64,000 nt of DNA from Amanita rubescens (GCA_015039365.1 WION01000156.1:1-64000), one strand, 5' to 3'. Positions 32,160 through 43,470 are shown, counted from the stretch's first letter. The notes: generated by a model from the sequence alone, not told the origin. Program-made: numbers and translations.

Positions 32160-32864
32160 TGTTGAACTTATAATATACGATATACATACAGTATATAGTA
32201 AATATAAGTGATATCATTAGTTTACACTAACTAATGTAATAACGCTCAGTTACTTACTCATCTCTCAACCAATCATAATTGTGGATGATTGAGTGTGAGA
32301 TAATATATTGACATGAGAATATATTCGACATATTCTCATACTCATCTACCAATCATAATAGTGGATGATTGATGATGAGAACATATTCTGACATGAGAAT
32401 ATCCTAGCGATATTCTCATAAGATCATCCAATCATAATAGTGGAACTATTGATGATGTGAATATATGTTGACATGAGAATAGAAGACATATATACGTTAT
32501 GGTTATCGACCTATCACATTGAAGATTGATAATGTGATGAGTCAGTCAATATAATTGATGAGTCAAGTGCTGCGCAAAGCTATGCATTGCTGTACAATAG
32601 CTGTGCATTGCTGTGGAATGACGCCTTATGAGTCAAATACCTTTGACTCATACAGATAAGACTCTTTGTACTTATTTGTAGTTTAGTAGTATATAAACTG
32701 TACTCTAGTAGCGTCAATCCTTATCCTATTATCCTCTCTACTGTCTACTGTTGAGCCCCAGCTCCAGTAAGCTTTTAACAACTCCACACCACACTCGGTA
32801 AGTAGTACATTCTATGTACTAGACTGCGCTGCTCGCTAGGGATTTGTTACCCCTAGTTTCAACA
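32160..32864 (+). repeat. 5' LTR
   Basis: 705 bp, TG...CA ends with a 7-bp inverted repeat. It contains internal AT-rich repeats (CCAATCATAATWGTGGA three times, GACATGAGAATA several times) and TATATAAACTG near 32691, a plausible TATA box. Confidence 0.95.
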
Positions 32865-32879
32865 GGTTATGGGCCCCGA
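32865..32879 (+). promoter_or_regulatory. Primer-binding site, half-tRNA type
   Basis: GGTTATGGGCCC directly follows the LTR. It is complementary to the anticodon arm (GGGCCCATAACC) of an initiator methionine tRNA, as in Drosophila copia, which primes from a cleaved half tRNA rather than the tRNA 3' end. Confidence 0.6.
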
Positions 32880-34090
32880 AACCAGACGCCTTTGGCGCTA
32901 TTGGTTGTGAAGCCAAGCGACGCACACTCTCAAGTCATTGACGGAGAGAAAAGGTAAAACAAAGGTAACTGGGCGAGGCGCCCAGTGTGGTTTTCATTTT
33001 CTTGTTAGATTAGTCACCGCACTTGGCTAACCCTTCTGGGAAGTGAGGGATAGACTCAGAGTCATCCGCTTACCTGGATTGTATACGCCCGGACCCAGGG
33101 CTAAGGGGACCCCGTTAATTACTCAGCGGTCTAAATTACGAGTATCCCTGTACAAGGGACAGTCTTGGATGACGTTAAAAACTGGCCTAGATCGCCTTAA
33201 AAATCTCGCAGTGGACCATTACTGCGTCAATAGAAATTGGCTCACTTGTGAAGTGTGAACTTCACCGGTTATTACCTACCGTATAAAAGGGTGACGTCCC
33301 ACACTGTATTCCGCTTGGGCAGTGTGATGTGATTGGACGTATTGAACCACGCTATACCATCATCAGGATTTTCGATCCTGTAAAATACCTAATATATGTA
33401 CAAGTAATAATAGATTCTAGTATAAGGGGTGAGATGAGGTCACATTGTGGACCGTACACTCTGCCTATCGAGAATGCGCCCTTAGGGACTTCTCTAGATT
33501 AGGAATACACTCAGCTGTAACCCAGCGGTGTCTAGATTAATTCTTAATACTTGTACATACACGTCTAGTGGGGGATTGAGACCCCATAGACCAACTAAGT
33601 GATGGACTTATCTCATGCATTTGGGAATGCAGTCGTTATCGTCATGGTTATTCCAGAGATTAAACGGTTATCATTTAATCGTTTAAGAAGGGACAAGGGC
33701 CGATCCCCGAGTCTTTAATCTATTGTCAGACGCTTAGGTTGGCTATTCTTACCTACATTGGATCATATCCCACGCAAATATTATGCTGCGTTATTAGATG
33801 CTAAAAACATCAAAGTGGATACCAATGTGACATAGATCTTGGTTAATATAACACCTTTCATAACGATTAGTACCAAATTCAACATGCATGACAAGAAGAA
33901 ACAATGATGTGCGAAACTTGTGCCGAAACATCCAATTTGCGTACAAATTATCTGTTTTCTGGGATTAGTAAGGGCTGAAGGCTCTGAACGCCCATTCCTT
34001 TCTTTTTGATCTTATCCAAAGAACTATGTGATGATTAAACCTCCTGATTTCAGCAAAATTTTTAAATTCATTTTTTCAATTTATATAAAA
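32880..34090 (+). other. Retrotransposon leader
   Basis: About 1.2 kb of the element without a convincing long frame; the short frame at 33043-33258 has no recognisable features. Confidence 0.5.
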
Positions 34091-35341
34091 ATGTCGTTTG
34101 TAAACTCTTTCTCGCCGTTGTCTTCTGCTGGCGGTGCCCTTGGCACTCCGATTTCTTCGAGGACAGTCCCCTCTCGGACTACCCCGAACAATTTGCCCGG
34201 CTCTGGCGCCCGGCATCTCCAGGCCCCCGTTAGGGCCTTACCAAAGAATTCGCCGCCGCCTGCAAAGGCACAGGTACCAGAGATGGTACCTTCATTACGT
34301 TTTCCTGTTCCGACTTCTGCGCCTCAAGCTGTGAGGCTAAATAGGAACTATAAAAAGTATCCTGTTCCCATGGGCTCGCGCCCATATATGCCTCATGCAG
34401 CAAAAGGCTGCCATTGCTCGCATCCCGATGCGATACATCATGTACACCGCTGTGTACAAAAAGTCGTCTTCGACTATAAAGGAGTCCCGACGGCTCCCAA
34501 ATCAATGCGGAGCCCAACAGGTCAGTCTTCTAATACTAGGTATGCATCTTTATCTAATAAAGATCATCTAGTCTCATACGCCAAGGCCGCGAAGGCTGTT
34601 GGGCCAGTCTCTCGTCCACAAGGACGACCTGTTATCGTCAACGAAGGTTGGCGATATAACAAAGATCGTGGATCGCCTTGGATCCACAACACTAAACCGG
34701 AAGAGTGGTCCTATGGACCACCAAACAATGCCCATGTCCAATTCAGGCCAGTCACCAAAAACGACTGGCATAAGGGTAATCGTCAATGGAAAAATAAGAC
34801 GAATATCCCTAATGCTTTGGATTCGGATGCGTACCGCCAACATTTCCTTGGCATCGCATCTGACGAAAGGGGCAGAATTCCTCTTCCGGAGGAGATCGCT
34901 CAAATATACAAAAAAGGAAAGGTAAATACACCTTTTAATGTATATAAGACCCAACTAAAACGTAATACAGAACAAAAAGGATGGCGAAAGTCAACAACAC
35001 CTACCTGGAGTAGATGCGCCCCCAACATTGCAAGTTGGGGATATATCGTATCTAAAACTCGAGCCCAAAGCAGAGCGGCTGGAGTGTTTCCTTCAAATCA
35101 AGAGGGAACCGAAGTGAAAAGGGTTGTTGACGAATATAGTAATGATATGGGAATATGGCAGGAAACTGGAAGGCTTCCCGGACGGTATAAAGACTTTCCT
35201 CACATAAAATTACCTAAAGAATCTATTTTCGACAAACTTGTCGATGATAGAGACAATAGGAGGGCTAGATTCGCATCTAACCCTGTGACGGAAATTCGAT
35301 ATTACATACCTGAAAGGACGTGTAAAAAAGATATTCCCTAG
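34091..35341 (+). CDS. Extra retrotransposon ORF of unknown function
   Basis: About 417 residues from the ATG at 34091 (an in-frame ATG at 34031 would add 20). It lies on the sense strand between the leader and Gag-Pol, separated from the latter by about 190 bp. The N-terminus is Ser/Pro/Ala-rich and disordered; the middle contains CHCSHPDAIHHVHRC, a possible metal-binding knuckle; the rest is basic and Trp/Asn/Lys-rich (PEEWSYGPPNNAHVQ, NDWHKGNRQWKNKTN). It lacks Gag, protease, integrase and RT motifs and does not look like an envelope protein: no hydrophobic segments are visible. An intact frame in a young element suggests it is used. It could be a nucleic-acid-binding accessory or a split Gag, but this is inference. 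Confidence 0.7.
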   Translation: MSFVNSFSPLSSAGGALGTPISSRTVPSRTTPNNLPGSGARHLQAPVRALPKNSPPPAKAQVPEMVPSLRFPVPTSAPQAVRLNRNYKKYPVPMGSRPYMPHAAKGCHCSHPDAIHHVHRCVQKVVFDYKGVPTAPKSMRSPTGQSSNTRYASLSNKDHLVSYAKAAKAVGPVSRPQGRPVIVNEGWRYNKDRGSPWIHNTKPEEWSYGPPNNAHVQFRPVTKNDWHKGNRQWKNKTNIPNALDSDAYRQHFLGIASDERGRIPLPEEIAQIYKKGKVNTPFNVYKTQLKRNTEQKGWRKSTTPTWSRCAPNIASWGYIVSKTRAQSRAAGVFPSNQEGTEVKRVVDEYSNDMGIWQETGRLPGRYKDFPHIKLPKESIFDKLVDDRDNRRARFASNPVTEIRYYIPERTCKKDIP

Positions 35342-35530
35342 TTTACTTTCTAGTATTAACACTAGATAGTAAAAATACTATATTCTTGTCATTTTTGACA
35401 TGAACGACATTAAGCTTAAGAAATCAGGACGGAAATCACATCATCACATATATTCTTATGCCTTATTATTATTTGAACCTTTTCTTACGAAAAATCTTCT
35501 TAGATTTTTAAACAAAACCAAAGTAAGAAA

Positions 35531-38500
35531 ATGTCTTCTTCCAATTCGATAAACTCCATTGTTCCTGTTCTTACCGGATCAAATTGGCTTGCATTCGAAA
35601 GACTTATGACTGCGTATTTGAACAGTCAAGGTCTTGGTGCACATATTGATCCTAAACTTGACTGGCCCAGAGATCTTGAACCGTCTGAGAAAGAGGCGAT
35701 CAAGACATCTGACATAAAGCCAGATCAATTAAAAACCCTTAAAGAAATTCGCAAAGAATACGTCGAATTTAAAGAGGACAATATGAAAGCCAAGGGTTAC
35801 ATTACCTTAAAACTAGCACCTAATCTGGTACACCTTGTTGACGATAAAAATGATAAAGCCGAAGTCCTTTGGAAATCTCTAAAGGATAAATTTGGTAAAC
35901 AAGGTCTGGCTGCTACGTTTGGACTCTATAGACAAATTGTCGACTGGAAACTCAAAGAGAATTCCAATCCAAACACTCAAGTTCCGCATCTTATGGACTT
36001 GATTAATAGAGTGTCAAACCAAGGTGTAACCTTAACCGTCAAAATGCAAATTATGACGATCCTACACGCCTTACCTCCTTCTTGGGACAGCTTTGTTGCA
36101 AATCTGTTGGCACACTCCACAGATGATAACACTGTAGATGAATTCCTTAATCTCATATCTGAGGAATGGTCCCGAAGGAAAGGTAACAGGAACAATGCCA
36201 ATACTTCTGTTGTCACGAGAGGGAATAAACATTCTAACTCTCAAGTAGTTGCAAATATGGCACGCCAACAATTGCAACAAGGACAACCTCGCACCCCTTG
36301 GAATTCCTATCGTGGGAAATCCTTTCGAGGCAGAGGTGGAAGAAAACCAATGGGAAATCGAAGAAACCCATCACAACATACTTCGACAGGTGGACCATCT
36401 AATGGACCAAAACATACACCTGGCCAATCTCAGACTCCTTTTAGACCCCAATGGGCTGGTCAAGTCCCTAATCAGTCTAAAGGACCAAATTGGGAACGCA
36501 ATAAGGCAGCTAAAGCAAAGAATCGTGCGAATAAACTTGCTGCTCGGACAGCAGCTCAATCAACACTTGGTTCTGGGCATGCTATGGCATCTTCGACATC
36601 AGCATCTTTACCTCTGATTGCCAGAATTGGAGATCAGGTAATGACAGATTTTGATGAAGAATTTGTCCCCAAGATTTACAAGTACAAAGGTACTCGTGCG
36701 GTTCCCACGGACGACTTCATGGGGAGAATTGATGAGATATCCGAAGATTCGGGAGATTCTGTATCCAGAGATGTACAAAAAGTACGAACTGAATCAACGG
36801 ACTACTCTGATATCTTTGATTCTGCAATATTTGCAGATACTAAGGATACTCAAAGTGTGGACGATCTTGCTAGTCCTATCTTTGCTTCCTCTAGTATATC
36901 CCATCATCAAGCCGATAATGAAGGATATCAAACAGATAATGAATCACATCAATCTGAGGCCAATTCTTCAGGGTATGAAGGACTTTATACCGATGAGGAG
37001 CCTGAGGGACCAATGCCTGGTTCCTTTGATGATGAACAAATAAGTTGGTGGTATGTACATACCAGACAATATTATGTGGATCAAGTTCGACGAGCTAATT
37101 TGGAAGCTCGAAGAATGAATACTAATGCACGCACTATAGAACACTTACAAAATATGTTGAGAGGGATGGTAATTGACCATGACACTGTATCCCTCCGACC
37201 AGAATCTGTAAGTTCATCGGATTTAAATTACTTTTACCAATCTGATCAAGATTCTGTTTACCATACGGCTCCAGAATCTATGGCATCATCTCAAATCCCA
37301 ACAAGGCCTATTACGCCTTATGAAGATTTTTTCAATCTATACGATTATCCAACTAATCGTACAATTGATACTGTACCGGTAATACCATCTAATGTACCGA
37401 TTGTATACCCTACACCAAGAAGATCTACTGATCTTCATAATTTATATAATTATGATGCCAATATGCGTGAAAATGAAAGATATCAACAACATATGTTGAA
37501 TCTTCAAAATCTTCCAAATCATGGAACATTCTCTGAATTATACAATCAATATAATTTGGATGAATTCATAATAGAGGAAAACAATCGTAGACGTGCTAAT
37601 GTTATTAACATTGGACATCTTCAAGATCCATATAATCTACCTTGTAGTAAATCACCTTCTTGCAAATGTCCTGAATGTTATAAAAATAATAAAGGACTTA
37701 CAATATGGATGTGTGACTCAGGTGCATCACATCATTTTACCGCACACTTAGAAGACTTTGTCAGCTATAAAAAATATGAAGTTCCTACTTCAGTATTTAC
37801 AGCTGATAATCAAGCAGATATATTAGGTATAGGGACTGTGATTTTGGATCACACTCTTAAAAATGGTTCAGTTTCAAGATTGAAACTTTATCCGGTCCTA
37901 CATATGCCAAGTGCCACACTACGACTAATAAGCAATGGAACATTGTGTAAACAAGGTTTTATTGCAAAACAAGATAATGATAGGATTTCTTTCTACAGAG
38001 AAGGCTCTGAAAACGCATCACTGGAAGGATTTCCAGGAGATGGTAACGAAACATTAATGTGGACAGAAGGTCAAATTATTAAACCTTCAAATTATAAATT
38101 AATGATGACCACAATTAATGTTGTTGGATATGAAATTTGGCATCAACGGATGGGTCATCCTAGCCAACAAATATTGAAATTAGGCTCTAAAAACTTAGAG
38201 GGTTTCCCTCCCTTAACAATTCCTAAAGACTTAGAACCTTGTAACGGTTGTCTAAAAGGAAAAGCTGTTTCACAAAGCTTTCCTCTTTCAGAAAAACGTG
38301 CTACCCAACCCTTTGAACGTATACACTGTGACTTGATGACTTTTCCTGTACATTCTTATCATAAACAGAAATATTTACTTGTAATATTTGATGATTGTAC
38401 ATCACATGTATGGGTAAAACCATTACAAAAAAAGTCTAACGTCGCTGTAGTATTTGAAGGCTGGCACAAACAAATATACAACCAATATGGATATAACATA

Positions 38501-41500
38501 AAAATCGTTCGTTCCGATCGAGGGGGCGAATTTATGTCCACAAATATACAAGATTACTTAACTGATGTAGGAATTATTCATGAAAAATCTACTCCATATA
38601 TACATCAACAAAATGGAAAGGTTGAACGCATGAATAGAACACTTTGGGAGAAGAGTGAAGCATTGAGATTACATGCTTCATGCCCTCAATCTTGGTGGAA
38701 CTTTGCGATCGAAACTGCCGTACATGTTTATAATCGTACTCCACTTAGACGAACCAAATGGAAGACCCCTGTTGAAAATCTTACTGGAAAGAAACCTGAT
38801 GTTTCTTACTTTAAGATATTCGGATCTAAAGCTTGGGTATTTATCCCACATGAATCGCGCGAAAATAAATTAACACCAAGGTCTGAAATAATGACCTTTA
38901 TTGGATACGAACCGAATGCAAAAGCATACCGCTTCATGACAAATACAAATCAACTTCGAGTATCCACCCAAGCTGAATTTGATGAAACCAAATTTCCAAG
39001 AGCCAAACCTCAAAATGAAAATTATACAAAAAACTTGGACCCTATCAGGCCTATTGAGCAGGATAATTCTGGAAACTCAGATAAAAATATCTCTGATGGT
39101 AAACCAGATAATGAAGGAGATATTTCATCTGAACAGCAGCATTCAGATGATGATTTCTTTGATTTCAACTTTGAAAATCATCCTAGTTCTGATTCATCAG
39201 ATGATGATGATGATGACACTAAATGGGATGATAAATTAGAATCTTTCTTTGAAAAGAAAGATACATCTTCAAAAGACAAAGGTGCTGAATTAGATCAACC
39301 TACAGGCGTTGAATTAGATCTACCTGTACAAAGTCTTAAAGATAAACCTACTAAAGGAAAAGGCAAAGGAACTGCTAAAAAACCTGTAGAACCTACTCGA
39401 AGATCTGAAAGATCTAGAAAACCGGTTATACAGAAAGATAATGCTTATGGTAATAAAACACCATTAGAAATTGAAAAAGAAATTACAGAAGAACAAGATG
39501 TTGTTCGAGAATTGATTCAAGATCTTAAAGAAAAAGATAAATCTGATCCAAGACTTGATGTCACAATCAGATATTCTCTTAGATCTAAAATACGACAACA
39601 TATTGATAAAGTTAAATTGCTTTATTCAACATTACACAATGCTCAAATTAATGAAATATCATGTCTCATTAAAGAGCAAGGTAATGGTTTTCTGAATTAC
39701 TTACTCGCACAAGCAATTCCTGCCATTGATATTTCAAGAGATAATATCAGAGAATATCAATACAAAGATATTCAAAAAGTCAAAATTGCTGATCCCAAAT
39801 CTTATGAACAATGGGAAACAGCAATGAATGATGAAATGAAATCATTGAATGATAGAAAAATCTGGGAGCTTACAGAATTACCTCATAATCGTACACCTAT
39901 TAAATGTAGATGGGTATACGATATCAAATCCGACGGTCGAAAGAAGGCTCGACTTGTCGCTAAAGGATTTTCTCAAAGACCTGGACTTGACTATGATGAA
40001 ACGTTTTCGCCAGTGGCAAGATATGAAACGATTCGCCTTTTGTTAGCAATATCTGTGCTAGAAAAATGGGATATTGAAGCACTAGATGTTAAAACAGCCT
40101 TTTTGTACGGAGATCTCGAAGCGGATATCTATATGCAACAACCAGAAGGTTATGTAGTCAAAGGCCAAGAACAAAAAGTTTACCAACTTAAAAAGGCAAT
40201 ATATGGACTTAAACAAGCCTCATATGCCTGGAATAAACAAGCTAATAAATCCTTAGAGGATTTAGGATTTATACGCTGTTTATCAGATTCTGGCGTATAC
40301 GTCAGAAGAGAAGACGACACTATAATAGTGTGTATAGTATATGTCGATGACATGCTTTTCATGGGTGACAATACACCAGAAATTCATAAAGTTAAAAATG
40401 CCTTTATGAAGAAATGGGAATGTCACGATCTTGGAAAAGTTAAAGAATACTTAGGTATGCAAATCAATTACAATAAGAACATGGGTACTCTTATTATTGA
40501 TCAACATGCATACGCTAAGAAAGTTGTAACAAGATTTGGTTTAGAAAATTGTAAACCAACTCGTACACCTTTACCAACAGGATATATTCCAACTGCTGCT
40601 ACAAAAGAATGTACAGCAGAAATGCGATCTTATTTTCAACAAATAATAGGATCGTTGTTATATCTTGCATTAGGAACAAGACCTGATATTACTTATCAAG
40701 TAATATTAATGTCTCAGTTTTGTGCAAACCCAAATGAAGAACACATACAGAAAGCATTATACATAGTACGCTATGTTAATACCACTGTACAAACTAAAAT
40801 AGTTTATAATGGTTTAAATAAAGAAGGCTTTGTAGCCTTTACTGATGCTGACTGGGGTGCTGACAAGATTACAAGAAAATCTGTCACTGGATATATAGTA
40901 AAACTCGCAGGAGGAGCTATATCATGGGTTTCACGAAAACAAAAAGTAGTGGCACTGTCTTCAACTGAAGCAGAATACATGTCAATGTCTGATACATCAA
41001 GACAAATAGTTTGGATTGAGTCACTTATGAGTGAACTTGATTTTCCAATTAAAACTATTTTCTTATGTTGTGACAATCAAGGAGCAATGTTCTTAGCCAG
41101 TAACCCTGCACAAGAACATCGTTCAAAACATATTGACATAAGATTTCACTACATTAGAGAATGTGTCGAAAGTGAGAAAATTAAACTCACATACATTCCT
41201 ACCAATGAACAAGTTGCGGATATAATGACCAAAAATCTACCATATTCAAAATTTGTAATATTCCGAATGAAGATGGGATTAATCCTAGATGATAGTCAAA
41301 TATCATTAACTAATCACATTAAGGCATCACAAACTTTTGCTAATTATATTAAAAGTAAAACCCTTAATAAGTCCCCAGGACAACATAGTAAAATATTTGA
41401 AAGAATTCAAGATCTTGAAGTGCGAGGATATCTTGAAGAAATCTTTAAATACTATGAAAGAGAAAATGATAAATTGACTACCCTTTTGAAAGCTAATAAA

Positions 41501-41503
41501 TAA
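35531..41503 (+). CDS. Copia Gag-Pol polyprotein
   Basis: 1990 residues without a stop. The N-terminal copia Gag domain starts with SIVPVLTGSNWLAFERLMTA. A Gly/Arg/Asn-rich basic region follows near residues 240-330, then a long acidic Ser/Asp-rich stretch. A Cys-rich segment (CSKSPSCKCPEC, about residue 715) precedes the protease DSGASHH (D729). Integrase has an HHCC-type zinc region (WHQRMGH...CNGC) and D934, D996, E1032, the last pair 35 residues apart as in D,D35E. Reverse transcriptase has LDVKTAFLYG and YVDDM (D1606, D1607). RNase H has FTDADWGA, STEAEY and DNQGA. The order PR-IN-RT-RH is that of Ty1/copia. All catalytic residues are present, so it is probably competent. Gag and Pol are in one frame without a frameshift. 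Confidence 0.95.
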   Translation: MSSSNSINSIVPVLTGSNWLAFERLMTAYLNSQGLGAHIDPKLDWPRDLEPSEKEAIKTSDIKPDQLKTLKEIRKEYVEFKEDNMKAKGYITLKLAPNLVHLVDDKNDKAEVLWKSLKDKFGKQGLAATFGLYRQIVDWKLKENSNPNTQVPHLMDLINRVSNQGVTLTVKMQIMTILHALPPSWDSFVANLLAHSTDDNTVDEFLNLISEEWSRRKGNRNNANTSVVTRGNKHSNSQVVANMARQQLQQGQPRTPWNSYRGKSFRGRGGRKPMGNRRNPSQHTSTGGPSNGPKHTPGQSQTPFRPQWAGQVPNQSKGPNWERNKAAKAKNRANKLAARTAAQSTLGSGHAMASSTSASLPLIARIGDQVMTDFDEEFVPKIYKYKGTRAVPTDDFMGRIDEISEDSGDSVSRDVQKVRTESTDYSDIFDSAIFADTKDTQSVDDLASPIFASSSISHHQADNEGYQTDNESHQSEANSSGYEGLYTDEEPEGPMPGSFDDEQISWWYVHTRQYYVDQVRRANLEARRMNTNARTIEHLQNMLRGMVIDHDTVSLRPESVSSSDLNYFYQSDQDSVYHTAPESMASSQIPTRPITPYEDFFNLYDYPTNRTIDTVPVIPSNVPIVYPTPRRSTDLHNLYNYDANMRENERYQQHMLNLQNLPNHGTFSELYNQYNLDEFIIEENNRRRANVINIGHLQDPYNLPCSKSPSCKCPECYKNNKGLTIWMCDSGASHHFTAHLEDFVSYKKYEVPTSVFTADNQADILGIGTVILDHTLKNGSVSRLKLYPVLHMPSATLRLISNGTLCKQGFIAKQDNDRISFYREGSENASLEGFPGDGNETLMWTEGQIIKPSNYKLMMTTINVVGYEIWHQRMGHPSQQILKLGSKNLEGFPPLTIPKDLEPCNGCLKGKAVSQSFPLSEKRATQPFERIHCDLMTFPVHSYHKQKYLLVIFDDCTSHVWVKPLQKKSNVAVVFEGWHKQIYNQYGYNIKIVRSDRGGEFMSTNIQDYLTDVGIIHEKSTPYIHQQNGKVERMNRTLWEKSEALRLHASCPQSWWNFAIETAVHVYNRTPLRRTKWKTPVENLTGKKPDVSYFKIFGSKAWVFIPHESRENKLTPRSEIMTFIGYEPNAKAYRFMTNTNQLRVSTQAEFDETKFPRAKPQNENYTKNLDPIRPIEQDNSGNSDKNISDGKPDNEGDISSEQQHSDDDFFDFNFENHPSSDSSDDDDDDTKWDDKLESFFEKKDTSSKDKGAELDQPTGVELDLPVQSLKDKPTKGKGKGTAKKPVEPTRRSERSRKPVIQKDNAYGNKTPLEIEKEITEEQDVVRELIQDLKEKDKSDPRLDVTIRYSLRSKIRQHIDKVKLLYSTLHNAQINEISCLIKEQGNGFLNYLLAQAIPAIDISRDNIREYQYKDIQKVKIADPKSYEQWETAMNDEMKSLNDRKIWELTELPHNRTPIKCRWVYDIKSDGRKKARLVAKGFSQRPGLDYDETFSPVARYETIRLLLAISVLEKWDIEALDVKTAFLYGDLEADIYMQQPEGYVVKGQEQKVYQLKKAIYGLKQASYAWNKQANKSLEDLGFIRCLSDSGVYVRREDDTIIVCIVYVDDMLFMGDNTPEIHKVKNAFMKKWECHDLGKVKEYLGMQINYNKNMGTLIIDQHAYAKKVVTRFGLENCKPTRTPLPTGYIPTAATKECTAEMRSYFQQIIGSLLYLALGTRPDITYQVILMSQFCANPNEEHIQKALYIVRYVNTTVQTKIVYNGLNKEGFVAFTDADWGADKITRKSVTGYIVKLAGGAISWVSRKQKVVALSSTEAEYMSMSDTSRQIVWIESLMSELDFPIKTIFLCCDNQGAMFLASNPAQEHRSKHIDIRFHYIRECVESEKIKLTYIPTNEQVADIMTKNLPYSKFVIFRMKMGLILDDSQISLTNHIKASQTFANYIKSKTLNKSPGQHSKIFERIQDLEVRGYLEEIFKYYERENDKLTTLLKANK

Positions 41504-41510
41504 CTTAGCG

Positions 41511-41518
41511 AAGGGGAG
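41511..41518 (+). promoter_or_regulatory. Polypurine tract
   Basis: AAGGGGAG immediately precedes the 3' LTR, the normal site for plus-strand priming. Confidence 0.8.
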
Positions 41519-42223
41519 TGTTGAACTTATAATATACGATATACATACAGTATATAGTAAATATAAGTGATATCATTAGTTTACACTAACTAATGTAATA
41601 ACGCTCAGTTACTTACTCATCTCTCAACCAATCATAATTGTGGATGATTGAGTGTGAGATAATATATTGACATGAGAATATATTCGACATATTCTCATAC
41701 TCATCTACCAATCATAATAGTGGATGATTGATGATGAGAACATATTCTGACATGAGAATATCCTAGCGATATTCTCATAAGATCATCCAATCATAATAGT
41801 GGAACTATTGATGATGTGAATATATGTTGACATGAGAATAGAAGACATATATACGTTATGGTTATCGACCTATCACATTGAAGATTGATAATGTGATGAG
41901 TCAGTCAATATAATTGATGAGTCAAGTGCTGCGCAAAGCTATGCATTGCTGTACAATAGCTGTGCATTGCTGTGGAATGACGCCTTATGAGTCAAATACC
42001 TTTGACTCATACAGATAAGACTCTTTGTACTTATTTGTAGTTTAGTAGTATATAAACTGTACTCTAGTAGCGTCAATCCTTATCCTATTATCCTCTCTAC
42101 TGTCTACTGTTGAGCCCCAGCTCCAGTAAGCTTTTAACAACTCCACACCACACTCGGTAAGTAGTACATTCTATGTACTAGACTGCGCTGCTCGCTAGGG
42201 ATTTGTTACCCCTAGTTTCAACA
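41519..42223 (+). repeat. 3' LTR
   Basis: 705 bp, same sequence as the 5' LTR as far as read by eye. Confidence 0.95.
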
Positions 42224-43470
42224 CACACCACGCGGTGACTAGATCTGTTGTGGGCCCCATATGTTGCCGCCCCCTCTCCTCAGCCAGTATCCGGCCTGGC
42301 CGGACAGCTCATGTGTGAGCGACAAACGTATAATAAGTCATAGGCAACTTGTACCTGTGTCCTCCTGGGTATGTTGGCATATTTTTGTGCGCATTGTTAT
42401 TGATCCGGATCTGATGATAGAAAGCATCACGTTCGAATTGCTGTGCGAGATACAGTTCCGGCTACGGCAAAACCATGAGCAAACACGTAAAATCCTGTCG
42501 GAAAGGCTGCAAGAAGGGAAAGAATCGTAGGTTACGAATGGTAATGTGGACGCTAGGTGCCTCACCTTATCTGTACTGTCTCGTGTAAAATGAACATGAA
42601 TAGTAATTTACATGCTTTGCATTGATTTGGTTTTCGGTCGATTTGGGCTAGAAATGTGCCTCCCCGCTCCAATCGAGGCAGGAGGGCTAGTACGCGTAGT
42701 CAACCCCGCCGCGATAACGGACGCAGCAATGTGATCCGAATTCTCTTCCTCTTCTTCCCGCATATTCAACACTGCAGGTAGCACAAATTGGAGCCTAGAT
42801 ACCTCTGCTTTGGGTTCCAGACGATGTGTGGTCCATGGGCAATAAAGCAGCTTGCGGCGATCGGAAAGCTAAATACGCCATACCAATGGGCAAGTACGTG
42901 TGTTCTGGTCACCTGTTCATCGCTCACACCACCGTTGTTCCCTCCCTCAGTCCGTCGAAACTCACCAGCCAGAAACGTACGCAGCGTAGCGTTTCAAAAT
43001 ATGTCATAGGCATACGCAGGGACGTCGCCACCCCTCCCCTCACCAGTTGCAAGTCACGCAACCCATAGACTATAGTACGTCCGTCGTGTAGCGATTTTTT
43101 CCTTCTTGGTAAATGCGTTGGGTTAATTCAGACAATTTTCCGTACGTATCCTACTGAAATACTTTACGGTAGGCGTCTGTAAATACGCTCCTTTTATTCT
43201 GTTTTCACGGTTTGAAAAACAGTACTCCCACGGCGCCCAGTGATCTTCCGAGTCAGTTTGGCGCGCTGAAATACGGAAACCATGGCACGATGCGAAGGGT
43301 ATTGAAGATTAAGCGGTAAATGATTTCGCTTGAATGATCCCTGCGCTATGCTTGGTGAATAGGTTGACGAGGAAGGACCGATTGATTCCTGTCTAAGTCT
43401 TAGCACTGGTATTAGACTGTACAATAACTTTTTGTGGAGTTGGAGCGCGTCGTTATTTGAAAAATCAACA
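42224..43470. other. Non-coding remnants of dispersed repeats
   Basis: Two degenerate pieces of the 28-kb repeat family (near 42280-42370 and 42880-43070, sharing ACAAACGT or AGAAACGT and CATAGGCA). A weak, armless relative of the hairpin core (ACGCGTAGTCAA) lies near 42692. No gene. Confidence 0.45.

Larger units (their letters stand above)
32160..42223 (+). mobile_element. Full-length Ty1/copia LTR retrotransposon (10064 bp)
   Basis: Two 705-bp LTRs start TGTTGAA and end TTCAACA and look identical by eye. The 5-bp sequence CACAC precedes the left LTR (32155-32159) and follows the right one (42224-42228), a target-site duplication. Between them are a primer site, a roughly 1.2-kb leader, an extra ORF, Gag-Pol and a polypurine tract. 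At 10 kb it is about twice the usual copia length. It inserted into an older dispersed repeat. Equal LTRs and open frames point to a recent insertion. Confidence 0.95.

Noticed and set aside
33043..33258. Short frame in the retrotransposon leader
   Set aside because: Seventy-one residues without motif or composition bias; expected by chance in 1.2 kb.
42660..42740. Further hairpin copy with ACGCGTAGTCAA
   Set aside because: The core is degenerate and the flanks do not pair beyond a couple of bases.
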